Of a stretch of DNA of 64,000 nt, positions 10,371 to 21,219 are shown one piece after another. The stretch's first letter is position 1; every line of letters begins with the position of its first letter. This DNA comes from Carnegiea gigantea (taxonomy: Eukaryota > Streptophyta > Magnoliopsida > Caryophyllales > Cactaceae). Location: positions 2,501-66,500 of the forward strand of contig JAKOGI010001350.1 in assembly GCA_029747015.1 (NCBI GenBank), given 5' to 3'. A program made the position numbers and the translations under genes. The notes under the pieces were generated by a model that ran no database searches, was not told the DNA's origin, and was given only the letters and a program-made list of their open reading frames with translations.

Positions 10371-10470
10371 CACGTGTCACCTTGGGTATTATGTGTCATG
10401 GTGCTATCCCCTCAAGTTCTTGGGGGAGAGTGCCCCCTCGCATTTCTCTCTCATACTTCACCTATATAAG
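10371..10470 (+). promoter_or_regulatory. Promoter of unit D: G-box and TATA box
   Basis: CACGTG (10371-10376) is followed 92 bp later by TATATAAG (10463-10470), then a GAGAGAGAAG leader like those of units B and C. The region between array 1 and unit D otherwise has no gene. Confidence 0.5.
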
Positions 10471-10764
10471 TAAAGTCAGGTTCTCTGGGGTGAGTCATTT
10501 CCTTCATTCTTAAAAAGCTTGTAGAGAGAGAAGTGAAGTTCTAGAGAGAAGCTCTATCCCCTAGTCTGTATTCAAACTTACTGTAGCGCCTTCAACCTCC
10601 CTCTTTGGATCTTCAAAGGACCTGTGTGTGTGCCTTCAACCTTTCCTTCAACTTTTTCCTTCTACTTCTTCATCTTTTACAGGTACGCCTTTATAACTCC
10701 TTTAAGGATTGTTGTTGCATTTATATTTGTGTGATTATATCTTCATCCTATTCATCGAGTAGGG

Positions 10765-12300
10765 ATGTCCCAGAGGGACCGGCCAGCCCCCAAACAATGG
10801 GCCATCACCCACAGTTTTGTAGCCTCCCGGCCCTAATTGATGGTCGGGTGATAGCGTACATCCCCCCAAAGAATTAGTTTAGGAAGCCCAAGAAGATTCC
10901 CTATGGTGCCCATATTTGAGCCCAACACGCTCTCGTAGTCTAGCTACGAGTATTCCTCCATCCCTAGCATTCTTAGTATTGAGGAAGAGGTTTCTTATCT
11001 GTGGGAGATTGACATAGTTGCCCCTATCTAACTGATATCTAGGAACAAAGCATGACAAAGACTAAGACTACCGCCCGGCTGAGGAGCACTGACGAGTTCC
11101 TGGCCGAGGGAACTTCTGAAGGTAACCCTTGCTCCTCTTCTGGTTCCCATAGGTCAAGTGAAATATCGAGTTTTATTCTTCCCAGCACCAGCTCCTCTTC
11201 AAAGTGGGAAACGAGTAGCTCGGGAAGGGCTGTGTTAAAGAAGAGAGGCCGCACTCTAGAGAAGGTAGTCCACGAGGTAGTGGCCGAGGGAATAGTTTTT
11301 CTAGGGTTGGCTGAGCACTTAGATATTTAGGATGGGCTGAGCACCTACTTCCCTAACCTAAAAGTTGTGAGCTCTCTGAAGAGGTCGTCCTTGGAGGAAA
11401 AGTACCTTTTGCCTATCGGATATAGATTTGTACTCCTTAAGGCAGATGCCACCGTGAATAAGCCACTCGCTAAATGTATAGCGTTGTACCAGGCGGCCTT
11501 TACTTACGGCATAAGGTTTCCGCTCCACCTCGTGATCGTAGACATCCTAAATAAGTATGACTTGGCGTGCGCAAATTGTGCCCATGTTATGACACAACAT
11601 ATATTCTTTCATAGCGACGTGTGAGCTGCGTAGTTGACCAGCACAGGCCGTGCATTTGCGCAGGCCCATTCGATCCAAAGGGCCCCTAAGGAGGCTAGGG
11701 ACCTTGGGTGGTATTGTTTTAACAAGAAGAAGGGTTTTATGACGGCTAGAAGAAGCCCAAGGTTAAGAATTAAAAATATGACTTTCTCTTTGTACACCAT
11801 GAAGTAGGTTGGGGAGACCTTCCCAATTGGAATGACGGAAAGTTGGTCCGAAATCTCTACGGGAGCCGATGGAGGATGAGAAAAGGGCAGCTCGCTACTT
11901 CCATTTCTATGTTTAGGAGGATGACCATCCTCGATCAATACCCAAATTCATGGCTCAGGTGGTGGATGCCCAGAAGGGGCCTGAGTGAAAACGAAGCATA
12001 TCAAGTAAGAGGGAGCCTATGAATTGGCTCCCTCGGCTAAAATATTTTCCTAATGACTTTTTCTTGGCCGCCGCTGGCTTGCTTATCCTTAAAGATCTTT
12101 CTAAGGGTACTTGAAGTTCTTTTTGTATACAGGGTTTTCTGTTGGTTCTGACCTGACTCTCTTTTGTCTTGTCCAGAAAAGTGAGGGAAAAGTTATCGCC
12201 CCTGGAGTCTGGGGATGCGACGGCCGAGTAGGTCGCTGCCGAGCCCGAGAAGGTCCGGGAGGAGGTACAGTGCAGGCTAAGAAGGTTCATCATCTGTCAA
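10765..12300 (+). pseudogene. Antisense unit D: Transposase_28-like (putative gypsy-type transposon) protein
   Basis: Candidate ATG at 10765 (MSQRDRPAPKQW), then a broken stretch. From 11052 to 11624 one frame, with a single TAG at 11328, carries a Ser/Lys-rich linker and then IALYQAAFTYGIRFPLHLVI, followed by VDILNKYDL. This is the core pattern of the plant Transposase_28 family (Pfam PF04195: aromatic-x-x-F-x-x-G-x-R-x-P-L-H). Beyond it, 11690-11800 gives LGWYCFNKKKGF, the next family block, in another frame. A charged, possibly coiled stretch follows near 12180-12290. Despite its name the family has no shown transposase activity and is often found as an extra ORF in Tat elements. A spliced leader (10683-10763) is possible. 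Damaged and non-functional. Confidence 0.6.
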
Positions 12301-12458
12301 TATGTGTTTATCTTTTCTTACAGTTCTTCTTGAGTCCTTACATGCTTACTGACTTTCCTATTCTACAGGCTCTGCCTCTAGTTTCTCGCAGTAAGAAGCT
12401 GGTTGTGGGGTCCTTGAACCTTCCCCACTTAGTTCCCCACAAGCGTCTACGAACCAAG

Positions 12459-13875
12459 TGTTAGAATGTATAAGGTTTTGATGATAACAAATCCAAGTGT
12501 TATAGTAGTTGTTGTTGTTCCAAACAGGCTTTACCAACAGGGTCTTACTGCTGTTTTTCAATATATTAAAACTGCTTGACCAATGGTTTATCAAGAATAG
12601 GTACTCAAGTCAGCGATGTGAGAACAACCATAAGGAACAGGCTCTGTAAGGTGTTTGAAACATGTCCTGTGAAGTGTTTGAAGTATAGGATATAAGCGCA
12701 GCCGTGAGGAACAAGTTCTGCGAAGTGTTTGCAGCAGATTCGTCTCTCTACAAGATAACTAGTGGTTACAACAAGATGTCTTGATTTAATTTGGTTTTAT
12801 ATTTTTAGACTCTTGTTAATATGCCAATCAGAAAGTCTTAACTTACCACTTACTGGAAACGGTTTTGCTTTTTTGGAAAATATTTCGGATCACCCTTCGA
12901 AACAATTCTGGAAACAGGATGCTCAGGGTGTTTCCAAAATAAGCTGCGAAAAACAATTTTTCACGTTTTTATCTTTTTGATTTCAAGCAGCGTCTCCAAG
13001 ATTTACAAGAAAGATTTTTCTATGGAGTATCTTACCTCTTACCCTAAAAACGGTTATTAAAATCTAAGGGGATTTGCAAAATCTTTTTGAATAAAAAGAA
13101 TATCCAATTTTTGGCAAGTGGATAAGGTTGTTGAGAAAAACATAGGCTAGTTGCTGAGAATCACCGCCTTATGCACACGGTTTAGGAAGTGTTTCCAGCT
13201 TATGTTTCCTCATCCCTTGTGGCTAAAGAATTCTATATTCTTTAGGGATTTTAGTTTCCAAAAATTTGAGGAATTGTTTTTCCAAGCACTATATAAAGTC
13301 GCTTCTTAGAACGATAGAAGCATCGGTTTTCAAAGAGAAAAATTTAGTGTTCATGAGCTTAAAAGTTTGAAAAGAAAACCGTGTCTAGTAAGTGAGTTAT
13401 TTGAGCTTTCAAAGTTGGCATACTAGGATTTCATTGTACCCTATATTAGCTTAGTTGAGAAGCATTGTAATAGGGTGTTTTTCTTTATACTCTTCTTTCA
13501 CAAAAGTGAGTTGAGTGTGTGTCCAAATCAAGGGGATTTTGGACGTGGGGTAACTTGTCTTAGGGAAGACAGTTACGTGTGTTACAAGTTGTAACAAGGT
13601 GTGTTACTATTGTAACGTGATTAGCCCGTTTAGTGAAGTGTTTAAATCCTACACGAGGTAGGTCGTGGTTTTTCACCTCAGTTGGGCTAGAGGTGTTTTC
13701 CACGTAAAAAATCCTGCGTCCATTATTTCCGCATTCAATTTTGTTGGATTTTCGCTTCTGCTTATCTCAGGAACAACCTGTGCGAACAGGGCCTAAGACT
13801 GTTTGCCAGCAACTTGCGAAAATCGGACACCACAATTCACCCCCCTCTTGTGGTTGTATACTCTCTAAATCAACA
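12459..13875 (+). repeat. 5' LTR of the SIRE-like copia element
   Basis: 1417 bp from TGTTAGAATG to AAATCAACA, ending two bases before the primer site. A TATA-like TATATAAAG near 13290 is a plausible transcription start region. There is no second copy in the window. Confidence 0.85.
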
Positions 13876-13877
13876 AG

Positions 13878-13889
13878 TGGTATCAGAGC
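13878..13889 (+). promoter_or_regulatory. Primer binding site (initiator tRNA-Met)
   Basis: TGGTATCAGAGC, complementary to the 3' end of plant initiator tRNA-Met, two bases after the LTR. Confidence 0.95.
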
Positions 13890-13932
13890 AGGTTCTCCTT
13901 TGAAAGGCTAACACCTTGAGAGATCCTTGAAG

Positions 13933-15603
13933 ATGAGTACCCCACAAGGCATGCTTGAAGGTCAATCCATAACTCGACCACCATACTTCAATGGCCAACA
14001 CTATGGTTGGTGGAAGAATAGGATGGAAAACTACATCCAAGCCGAGGACTATGAGTTGTGGATGCTTATCAAGAATGGACCACTCATCCCAAAGAAAATA
14101 CTGAAGATGGAAAGTCAATCCCCAAGGAGCCTAAAGAATTCAACACTAAAGATTACAAAATGATGGAGAAGAATGCCAAAGCTAAGAAACTTCTATATTT
14201 TTTCGGCCAAGGAGATCTGAGATGCTTTGCAAATAGCTTACGAAGGACCAATCAGGTAAAGCAATCCCGGATTGAATTGCTTGTGAGAAAATATGAGCTG
14301 TTTGAGATGGGTAATCGTGAAAGTGTGATGGATCACATAACGAATGAGTTGAAATCCCTGGAAAAATCCTTCACCACCGAAGAATTGGTGAGGAAAATCC
14401 TAAGAATTTTACCTCATTCTTGGGAAGCGAAAGTCACGGCCATCCAAGAAGCTAAGGACATGAACAAGATCATCTTAGATGAGCTGATTGGCAGCCTCCA
14501 AACATATGAACTTAAGAAAAATTCTCAACAGAAAGATGAGACAAAGAGAGATCGAGGTCTTGCACTAAAGGCCTTAGAAGATGATTCTGATTCTGACGAG
14601 GAGGAGATTGCCATGATCACTCAAAAGTTCAAGAAGTTCTTCAAGAAAGTCAAAGAAAATAGCAAAAGGAAGGACTTCAGCAAGGCCAGGAACACCTCTC
14701 GGGAACAGTTCTCCAGGTGTTTCAAGTGTGGCAAACTGGACCACATTGTGAGAAACTACCCCCTGCACAAGGAAGAATAAGAACCCGAACACCCTAGAAA
14801 ACAGGGGAGGAAACAGGGTGTAAGCAGCTCAGCGAAAAGGTTCTCAAAAGCTATGCTCGCGGCCTGGGGAGACTCAAGCGAGGATGAGGAAGGTCTGAAG
14901 CTGGGGAAGCTGATGTAGCACTCATGGCAAGAAGTGACACTGATTCAGATGATGGATCAACAGATAGTCTGACTCAACTCAAGAACAAGGTACGTGTCTA
15001 AATAAATCAACTCTTGAGGAATTAGTGTACACTATAATGGATATATGTGCTGAATTAAAAAGGAATGTTCGAGATCTAGAACTTGAAAATGAAACCCTTA
15101 AATTGGAAAAACTTGAAGTTGACAAAGAAACTCTTGCCTTGCATAAAAACATCAATGTGCTTAAAGAAACTCTACTCATGAAAGAAGAGACTTGTTCCAC
15201 TAAATTGACCTAGCTAGAAAAAGAATCCCTTGACTTAAAAGGTAAGGTCGAGTCCTTGCTTGTAGAAAATAAAAACTTGCTTGAGAAAATGAAACAAATG
15301 GAATCAGACCTTACCACAAACAAGCTCTGGAACAGGTTCTCACAAGCACTTGAATGGTTAAACGCCCATCATAGTCAAAATAGAAGAGGACTAGGTTTTG
15401 TGCCTAAGATGACCTACCCAGTGAATAGAAAATATGTAGGATTATCTGAGAATATTGTATGTTATCACTGTGGTAAAACGGGTCATTATCGTTATACTTG
15501 TCCCTCAAGAAAGTATGCCATTAAAAGGAACTCAGTGTATGTAAAACAAATATGGGTTAGGAAAGATGAGATTTGTACCTCTAAAGGAATGGGACCCAAG
15601 TAG
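13933..15603 (+). pseudogene. SIRE-like copia gag
   Basis: Nucleocapsid/capsid protein. It begins MSTPQGMLEGQSITRPPYF, then NGQHYGWWKNRM, the copia gag start. A frameshift near 14060-14090 moves the frame to the 14058-14780 stretch, which holds the capsid helices, EDDSDSDEEEIAMITQKFKK and a first knuckle CFKCGKLDHIVRNY with its last Cys replaced by Tyr. After a broken stretch come a coiled-coil-like segment (15025-15213, Leu/Glu/Lys-rich) and a second, intact knuckle CYHCGKTGHYRYTC at about 15460-15500. Stop at 15601. Not functional as it stands. Confidence 0.85.
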
Positions 15604-15636
15604 ATCTGGGTTCCCAAAACTAACCTATGATCTATT

Positions 15637-17297
15637 TTGCAGGCTGAAGTGAGAGAGAACAACCCAGCAAACAACCCAGCGAACAGCGCAGGGAACACCC
15701 TAGGAAACAGGCAGCTGTGGTATGTTGACAGTGGGTGTTCGAGGCATATGACTGGTGAAAAATTCAATTTTCTCTCACTTACAGCTTCAGAAGGAGGGAG
15801 TGTGGCATTTGGAAACGGCAAATCCGGGACAATTGTCGGTATAGGTATGATAGGTGAGTCACTCTCCCATTCAATTGACAATGTTTATTTTGTGGATGGA
15901 TTAAAACACAACTTACTAAGTGTGTCCCAACTATGTGACAAAGACAACCTAGTAGTGTTCTCTCCAACACGTTGCTTGGTTGTAAATATGAACACAGGAG
16001 ATGTTATGTTGAGGGGGAAGCGACACAAAAATGTTTATAAAGTGTGTATTTCGACTCTTCCCTAAAATAATTTGACTTGTTTGAGTGCCCTAAATGATGA
16101 TGTTATGCTTTGGCACAAAAAGCTAGGTCATGCAAGCCACTCGCTTTTGAACAAACTTGTAACCAAAGACTTAGTGGTAGGCTTACCTTCCATCAAATTC
16201 AATGATGACAAGGTATGTGATGCATGTGCCAAAAGCAAACAAGTCAGAAATTCATTTAAATCTAAAAGGTGTGTAAGCACTACTCGACCTCTTGAATTGA
16301 TACATATGGATATATGTGGTCCAATGAGGATCATGAGCAGAGGAGGTAAGAGGTATGTGCTTGTGATAGTGGATGACTACTCTCGTTTCACTTGGACCCT
16401 GTTTTTGGCTTCTAAAGATGAAACTTTTAAAAAATTTCTTGCTTTCATCAAAAAGACTGAAAAGAGGGTAGGACACTCTTTGGTATGCCTAAGGTCTGAC
16501 CATGGTACAGAATTTGAAAATTCAAGCTTTATTGATTATTTTAATGAGCATGGTGTTGATCATAATTTTTCAACTCCAAGAACACCCCAATAGAACAGGG
16601 TGGTAGAACGCAAAAACCGCACTCTAGAGGACATGACTAGAACAATGCTTGTTGCTAGTGATCTTCCTAGAAACTTTTGGGCTGAAGCTTTGAATACATC
16701 ATGTTACATTATAAATAGATGTATGATCAGACCTATTCTTAACAAAACTCCTTATGAACTTTTCAAGGGAAGAAAACCTAATATTATGCATTTGAGAGTT
16801 TTGGTTGTAAATGTTATGTGCATAATAATGGAAAAGATGCCTTAGGGAAATTCGATCCAAGGAGTGATGAAGCAATATTCCTTGGTTACTTCTCGCATAG
16901 TAAGGCATACAAAGTGTTTAATAAGAGAACCTTGTGTGTTGAGAAAAGTGTGCATGTGCTTTTTGATGAAACTAACTCTCTAAGTGAGAATGATGCACAG
17001 GAAGAAGACTTCGAACTAGGTCTTGTTAGAAAAGACGTGCTGCTTCAAGGTGAACAAGGTAAGGATCAATCGGAGGGAGCAAGGTCTGAGGCTGTTCTTC
17101 AGGAAGGTAAGCAAGTTGTGAACCAAACAGGGGGAAACAGGGTGGAACCCTGTTCGGGACAACACCAGCCGAATCCTTCAGGGATAAATCCAGGAACAAG
17201 CTCCCAAACAGGCTCGAGAACAGGTTCTGAACCTGTTTCACCGAGTATTCCAGCTAGGATGGAGAGCGAGTCTATGAACCCACTTTCACCACGATAA
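15637..17297 (+). pseudogene. SIRE-like copia protease and integrase
   Basis: Protease motif WYVDSGCSRHMTG at about 15718-15756 has the Asp-Ser-Gly form of the usual D-T/S-G. Integrase follows: LWHKKLGHASHSLL and CDACAKSK give the zinc-binding HHCC. The catalytic residues are Asp in HMDICGPM (16303-16326), Asp in RSDHGTEF (16493-16516) and Glu in VVERKNRT (16600-16625). So D, D and E are all present. Breaks: TAA at 16063, TAG just before VVERK (16591-16593) and a frameshift near 16800, after which DPRSDEAIFLGYF continues in another frame. The linker to RT (17000-17290) is rich in Gly, Gln and Ser. Confidence 0.85.
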
Positions 17298-17333
17298 TGG
17301 AAATACCAAAGTTCACATCCTCTTGATCAAATT

Positions 17334-18940
17334 TTGTCTGATATTAATGCAGGAGTTCAAACTAGATCTAGACTCAAAAATTTCTGTGCTTTCTATGCTT
17401 TTCTCTCAAAAATTAAGCCTAAGAATATTAATGAAGCCCTTGCAGATTCAGATTGGGTCACAGCCATGCAAGAAGAACTCCAACAGTTCGAAAGGAATAA
17501 GGTATGGCGCCTTGTGCCACGGCCAGAGGATAGAACAATCATTGGAACCAAGTGGGCGTTCCGTAACAAGCTGGATGAGTGCGGAACAGTCACTAGGAAC
17601 AAGGCCCGGCTGGTGGTTCAAGGCTACAACCAAAAAGAGGGAATTGATTATGAAGAAACCTTTGCACCTATTGCAAGGATGGAGGCTATTCGAATCTTGA
17701 TAGCATTTGCAGCCCATATAGAGATCAAGTTGTATCAAATGGATGTTAAAAGTGCATTTTTAAATGGGTACCTCAAAGAAGAAGTGTATGTCAAACAACC
17801 CCCCGGTTTTGAAAGTGATGAATTTCCTAACCACGTTTTCAAACTTGACAAAGCACTTTATGGTTTGAAACAAGCCCCTAGAGCTTGGTATGAGCGGTTG
17901 TCAAGTTTCTTATTGGAAAATGACTTTACAAGAGGTAAAGTAGACAATACATTGTTTCTAAAACCTAAGGGGGAACATTTGTTGATTGTCCAAGTATATG
18001 TCGATGACATCATATTTGGTGCAACTCATCATGATTTGTGCAATGAATTTTCAAAAATCATGAGGAGTGAGTTTGAAATGAGCATAATGGGTGAGCTTAA
18101 TTTCTTTCTAGGCTTGCAAATCAAGCAAACTTCAAACGACACCATGATCCATCAACAAAAGTATATCAAAGAGTTACTTAAGCGTTTTAAGATGGAGTCG
18201 GCCAAGCCCATTGATACTCCCATCTCTTCCTCAACCAGGTTGGCAATGGATGATGGCAGTCCCTCAGTTGAGGAGAAATCCTATAGGGGCATGATAGGGT
18301 CACGCCTATACCTGACGGTAGTAGACCTGACATTGTTTTCAGTGTTGGTCTATGTGCACGTTTTCAGTCTAACCCTAAAGAAACTCATCTCAAGGCTATA
18401 AAAAGGATTTTAAGATACTTAAAACATACACCTGATCTAGCCTTATGGTATCCTAGAGGTTATAACTTTGATCTTGTTGGGTATGCTGATGCTGATTATG
18501 CAAGTTTCTTGGTTGATAGAAAAAGCACCTCATGTATGGCTCACTTTCTTGGACCTTGTTTGGTATCTTGTGCAACCAAGAAACAACTCTCTGTTGCCTT
18601 GTCCACAGCAGAAGCTGAGTATGTGGCAGCTGCATCTTGTTGTGCTCAGTTATTATGGATAAGACAACAATTCAAGGACTTTTGTGTTGACATAGGATGC
18701 ATTCCTATTTATTGTGACAATACAAGTGCAATTAACATTGCCAAAATCCATGTCAACACAAAAGAACAAAACATATTGACATTCGTCATCATTTTCTAAG
18801 AGACAATGTTGAAAAAGGAGTGATCTCAATGAATTTTTGTGCCACTGAAAATCAAATTGCTGATATATTCACAAAAGCATTGGTTAGAGAACAATTTGAA
18901 AGGAATAGACTCGAACTAGGCTTAATTAGAACAACCTGAC
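17334..18940 (+). pseudogene. SIRE-like copia reverse transcriptase and RNase H
   Basis: RT spans a 355-codon frame (17334-18401) with [52 protein letters not shown] and the intact active site YVDDIIFG. A frameshift near 18300 starts RNase H in other frames: VGYADADYAS, TKKQLSVALSTAEAEYVAAA and [11 protein letters not shown], carrying the Asp and Glu residues. A second shift near 18770 precedes [10 protein letters not shown] is the best preserved domain of the element. Confidence 0.9.
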
Positions 18941-19312
18941 CAACCTGTTCTCTCTCCCTATTTGCAAAATTTAAAAGTTACAGGCACAACATGTTAAATT
19001 TTTGTTTGGTGAGGTTTGCAACTTGCTGGCACTCGTTGAGGTCTAATGAGATTGCCCTTATTGTCCCATGTTACCGAGTAAGTAACCTCAAGAACAAGCA
19101 CCAGGAACAGGTACGCCTCTTTTTTGTCAAATACGTGCAACAAATTGAAAATTGCTAATCTCTTCCCGAGGCGTGCGCGGCCTAAATAAATGTAAAAGCC
19201 CGTTGTAAAACGGGCAAAATCTTTTAAAGATTTCACATGTCTCTCTCTCTCTTTAAAGCTTTCTTGCTCAATCTCTCACCTCCACCGAAACTCTCTTGCT
19301 CTGAAACTGCTC
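18941..19312 (+). other. Post-pol tail of the SIRE-like element up to the truncation
   Basis: No long frame. A TCTCTCTCTCTC leader and TCTCACCTCCACCGAAACTC near 19235-19295 resemble the untranslated leader before the env-like ORF of SIRE elements. The sequence ends at GCTCAT where the Tat array starts. The assignment is by position. Confidence 0.5.
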
Positions 19313-19826
19313 ATAGGGCCATGCTCATGAGCTTTTAGCCCTCATTGGGGCTAAAAGTGTAGTGACCGGTCGTAAGGCCGTGCTTATAGACTCTTAGTCC
19401 CCATTGGGGTAAGAGTGTAGTGACCAGCCATAGGGCCGTGCTCATGGGCTTTTAGCCCCCATTGAGGGAAAAGGTATAGCAATTAGCCGTAAGGCCGTGC
19501 TTATGGACTCTTAGCCCCCATCGGGGCTAAAAGTATAGCGACCGGTCATAGGGCGGTGCTCATGGACTCTTAGCCCCCATTGGGGCTAACAGTGTAGCAA
19601 CCGGCCGCAAAGCCATGCTTATGGACTCTTAGCTCCCATCTGAGCTAGAAGTGTAGCGACTGGCCGTAAGGTTGTACTCAGGGACTCTTAGCCCCCATTG
19701 GGGCTAAAAGTGTAGCGACCTGCCGTAGGGCCGTGCTCATGGACTCTTAGCCCCAATTGGGGATAGAAGTGTAGCGAGCGGCCCTAAGACCTGGCTCATG
19801 GATTCTTAGCCTCCATTGGGCTTAAA
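19313..19826. repeat. 60-bp tandem repeat array 2 inside the Tat element
   Basis: About 8.5 units of 60 bp with TTAGCCCCCATTGGGGCTAA, AAGTGTAGCGACCGG, CCGTAAGGCCGTGCT and CATGGACTC. It shares the hairpin and period of array 1 but has its own variants elsewhere in the unit, so the two arrays evolved apart. It lies between the copia truncation and the end of the Tat integrase. Confidence 0.92.
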
Positions 19827-19947
19827 TATATGTACGACAGCGTTGAAGGTGGAATTGCTTGCATGGGCTTTGCATTTATTTCTTTCCAGTCACGAATACA
19901 GAGTTGCTGGGCATTAAAAAAACTAACAGTAGTATTTCCTCAAGTTG
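19827..19947. other. Short spacer between array 2 and Tat integrase
   Basis: About 120 bp with no feature recognised. The final integrase codons may extend into it. Confidence 0.4.
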
Positions 19948-21210
19948 CTACTGTGCCAAGTCCTTAGGATGAAAGTGCCGTTGGTGGTTTGGAGGCGATA
20001 ATCCGGGCCTTATCTGAGCGATGACCTTATATGGGCCTTCCCAGTTGGCTGTGAGCTTGCCATGTTCACTCGCGCATGCCACGACTTCTGTGCAACGAAG
20101 AACAAAGTCCCCAACTTGGATTGGTTGCAGCTTCACTGCTCGATCATGGAGACGCGTGATGCCAATTTTGTAAAGTGCTCCCAAACGAGGGCATTCCCCC
20201 GAACAGAGGGGAGGAGATCAAGGGCTTCTCGAAGTGCTACGTTGTTTAACTCTTCCTGAAACGTTGTAAGGCAGTGGGTGCGGAGTGCAACATCAACCGG
20301 TAGGACAGCTTCTGACCCGTACGCCACCATAAACGATGTTTCCCTGGTTGCGGTTTTCTCAGTTGTGTATAGCGCCCATAGTACGTCAAGCAGCTCATTT
20401 GCCCACTTACCCTTGGCCTCATCGAATTTCTTTTGTCAGCCATGTAGGATTGCCTTATTGGCTGCTTCGGCCTGACCATTAGTCTGAGGATGTGTTATAG
20501 TGGTGAACCTAGCTTGGCACCCTAAGGTGCCCAGGTAGTCTATGAGCTTAGTGGTGTCGAACTGTCGCCTGTTGTCGAAAATCATGGTACGAGGGATGCC
20601 AAAGCGAGTGATGATGTTCTTCCATAGGAATTTTCATACTCGGTGGTAGTAATAGAGGCGACTGCTTTGGCTTTGATCCACTTTGTGAAGTAATCGACTG
20701 CGACGAAGAGATACATACACTACCTCGTAGCCTTAGGAAAGGGCCCCAATAAATCTATACCCAAGTGGCGAATGGTAAGGGGCTGGCGATGGGCGTTAGA
20801 GGGGTGGTGGACAGCTGCTGGATAGGGGCGAATTTTTGGCATTTATCGCATGTGCGAACCAAGTTCATGGCTTTCCCTTATAGGCTTGGCCAATAGTAGC
20901 TGGTACGTATGGCTGTGATTGCCAGTGCACAGTCCCATATGCGCGAGCTGCACACTTCTTCGTGTAACTCCTCAAGTATCTTTTTCCCCATCTCTGGGGT
21001 CACGCGACGTATGAGGGGCCGAGCAAATGATCTTTTACATAGTAACCCGTCATACAGGATAAACCAATTGGACCGCCGCTTCACATAATCGGCTTCTTTC
21101 GGGTCCGCTGGTAGGGTACCATCAGTAAGGTACGCGCGAATGGGGTCCATCCACACCAAGCTCCTATCCAGCCATATTATTTCATAAGGATCAATGCTTC
21201 TTTCTATCAA
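19948..21210 (-). pseudogene. Tat gypsy integrase
   Basis: Read right to left. The zinc-binding part runs 21210-20878 (FILYDGLLCKRSFARPLIRR, then ILEELHEEVC). In the core, GIDLLGPFP gives the first Asp near 20750, FDNRRQFDTTKLIDYLG the second near 20570, and THPQTNGQAEAANKAIL the Glu near 20470. The C-terminal part runs 20330-19948 (YGSEAVLPVDVALRT, then GDFVLRC and LTANWEGPYKV). Catalytic residues are present, but stops (for example after KAILHG) and frame changes break it. The frame simply ends after the GPY-type module, with no chromodomain seen, which fits Tat rather than chromoviruses. Confidence 0.88.
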
Positions 21211-21219
21211 GGTCTCCCA

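Larger units (their letters stand above)
12459..19312 (+). mobile_element. SIRE/Maximus-like Ty1/copia element, 3' truncated, nested in the Tat element
   Basis: 5' LTR, tRNA-Met primer site, gag with two zinc knuckles, protease, integrase, RT and RNase H in copia order, plus strand. A long LTR (1.4 kb) and a long gag with an acidic EDDSDSDEEEIAM stretch are SIRE/Maximus traits. No 3' LTR follows. At about 19305-19312 the sequence changes directly to the 60-bp array of the host Tat element, with GCTCAT on both sides of the join. So the env-like region and 3' LTR are gone. It is inserted in the distal part of unit D. Several stops and frameshifts are present. Confidence 0.9.

Noticed and set aside
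13878..13889. tRNA genes at TGGTATCAGAGC sites (also 26005, 33949, 34828, 62557)
   Set aside because: Only the short complement to tRNA-Met is present, next to LTRs. These are primer binding sites, not tRNA genes.
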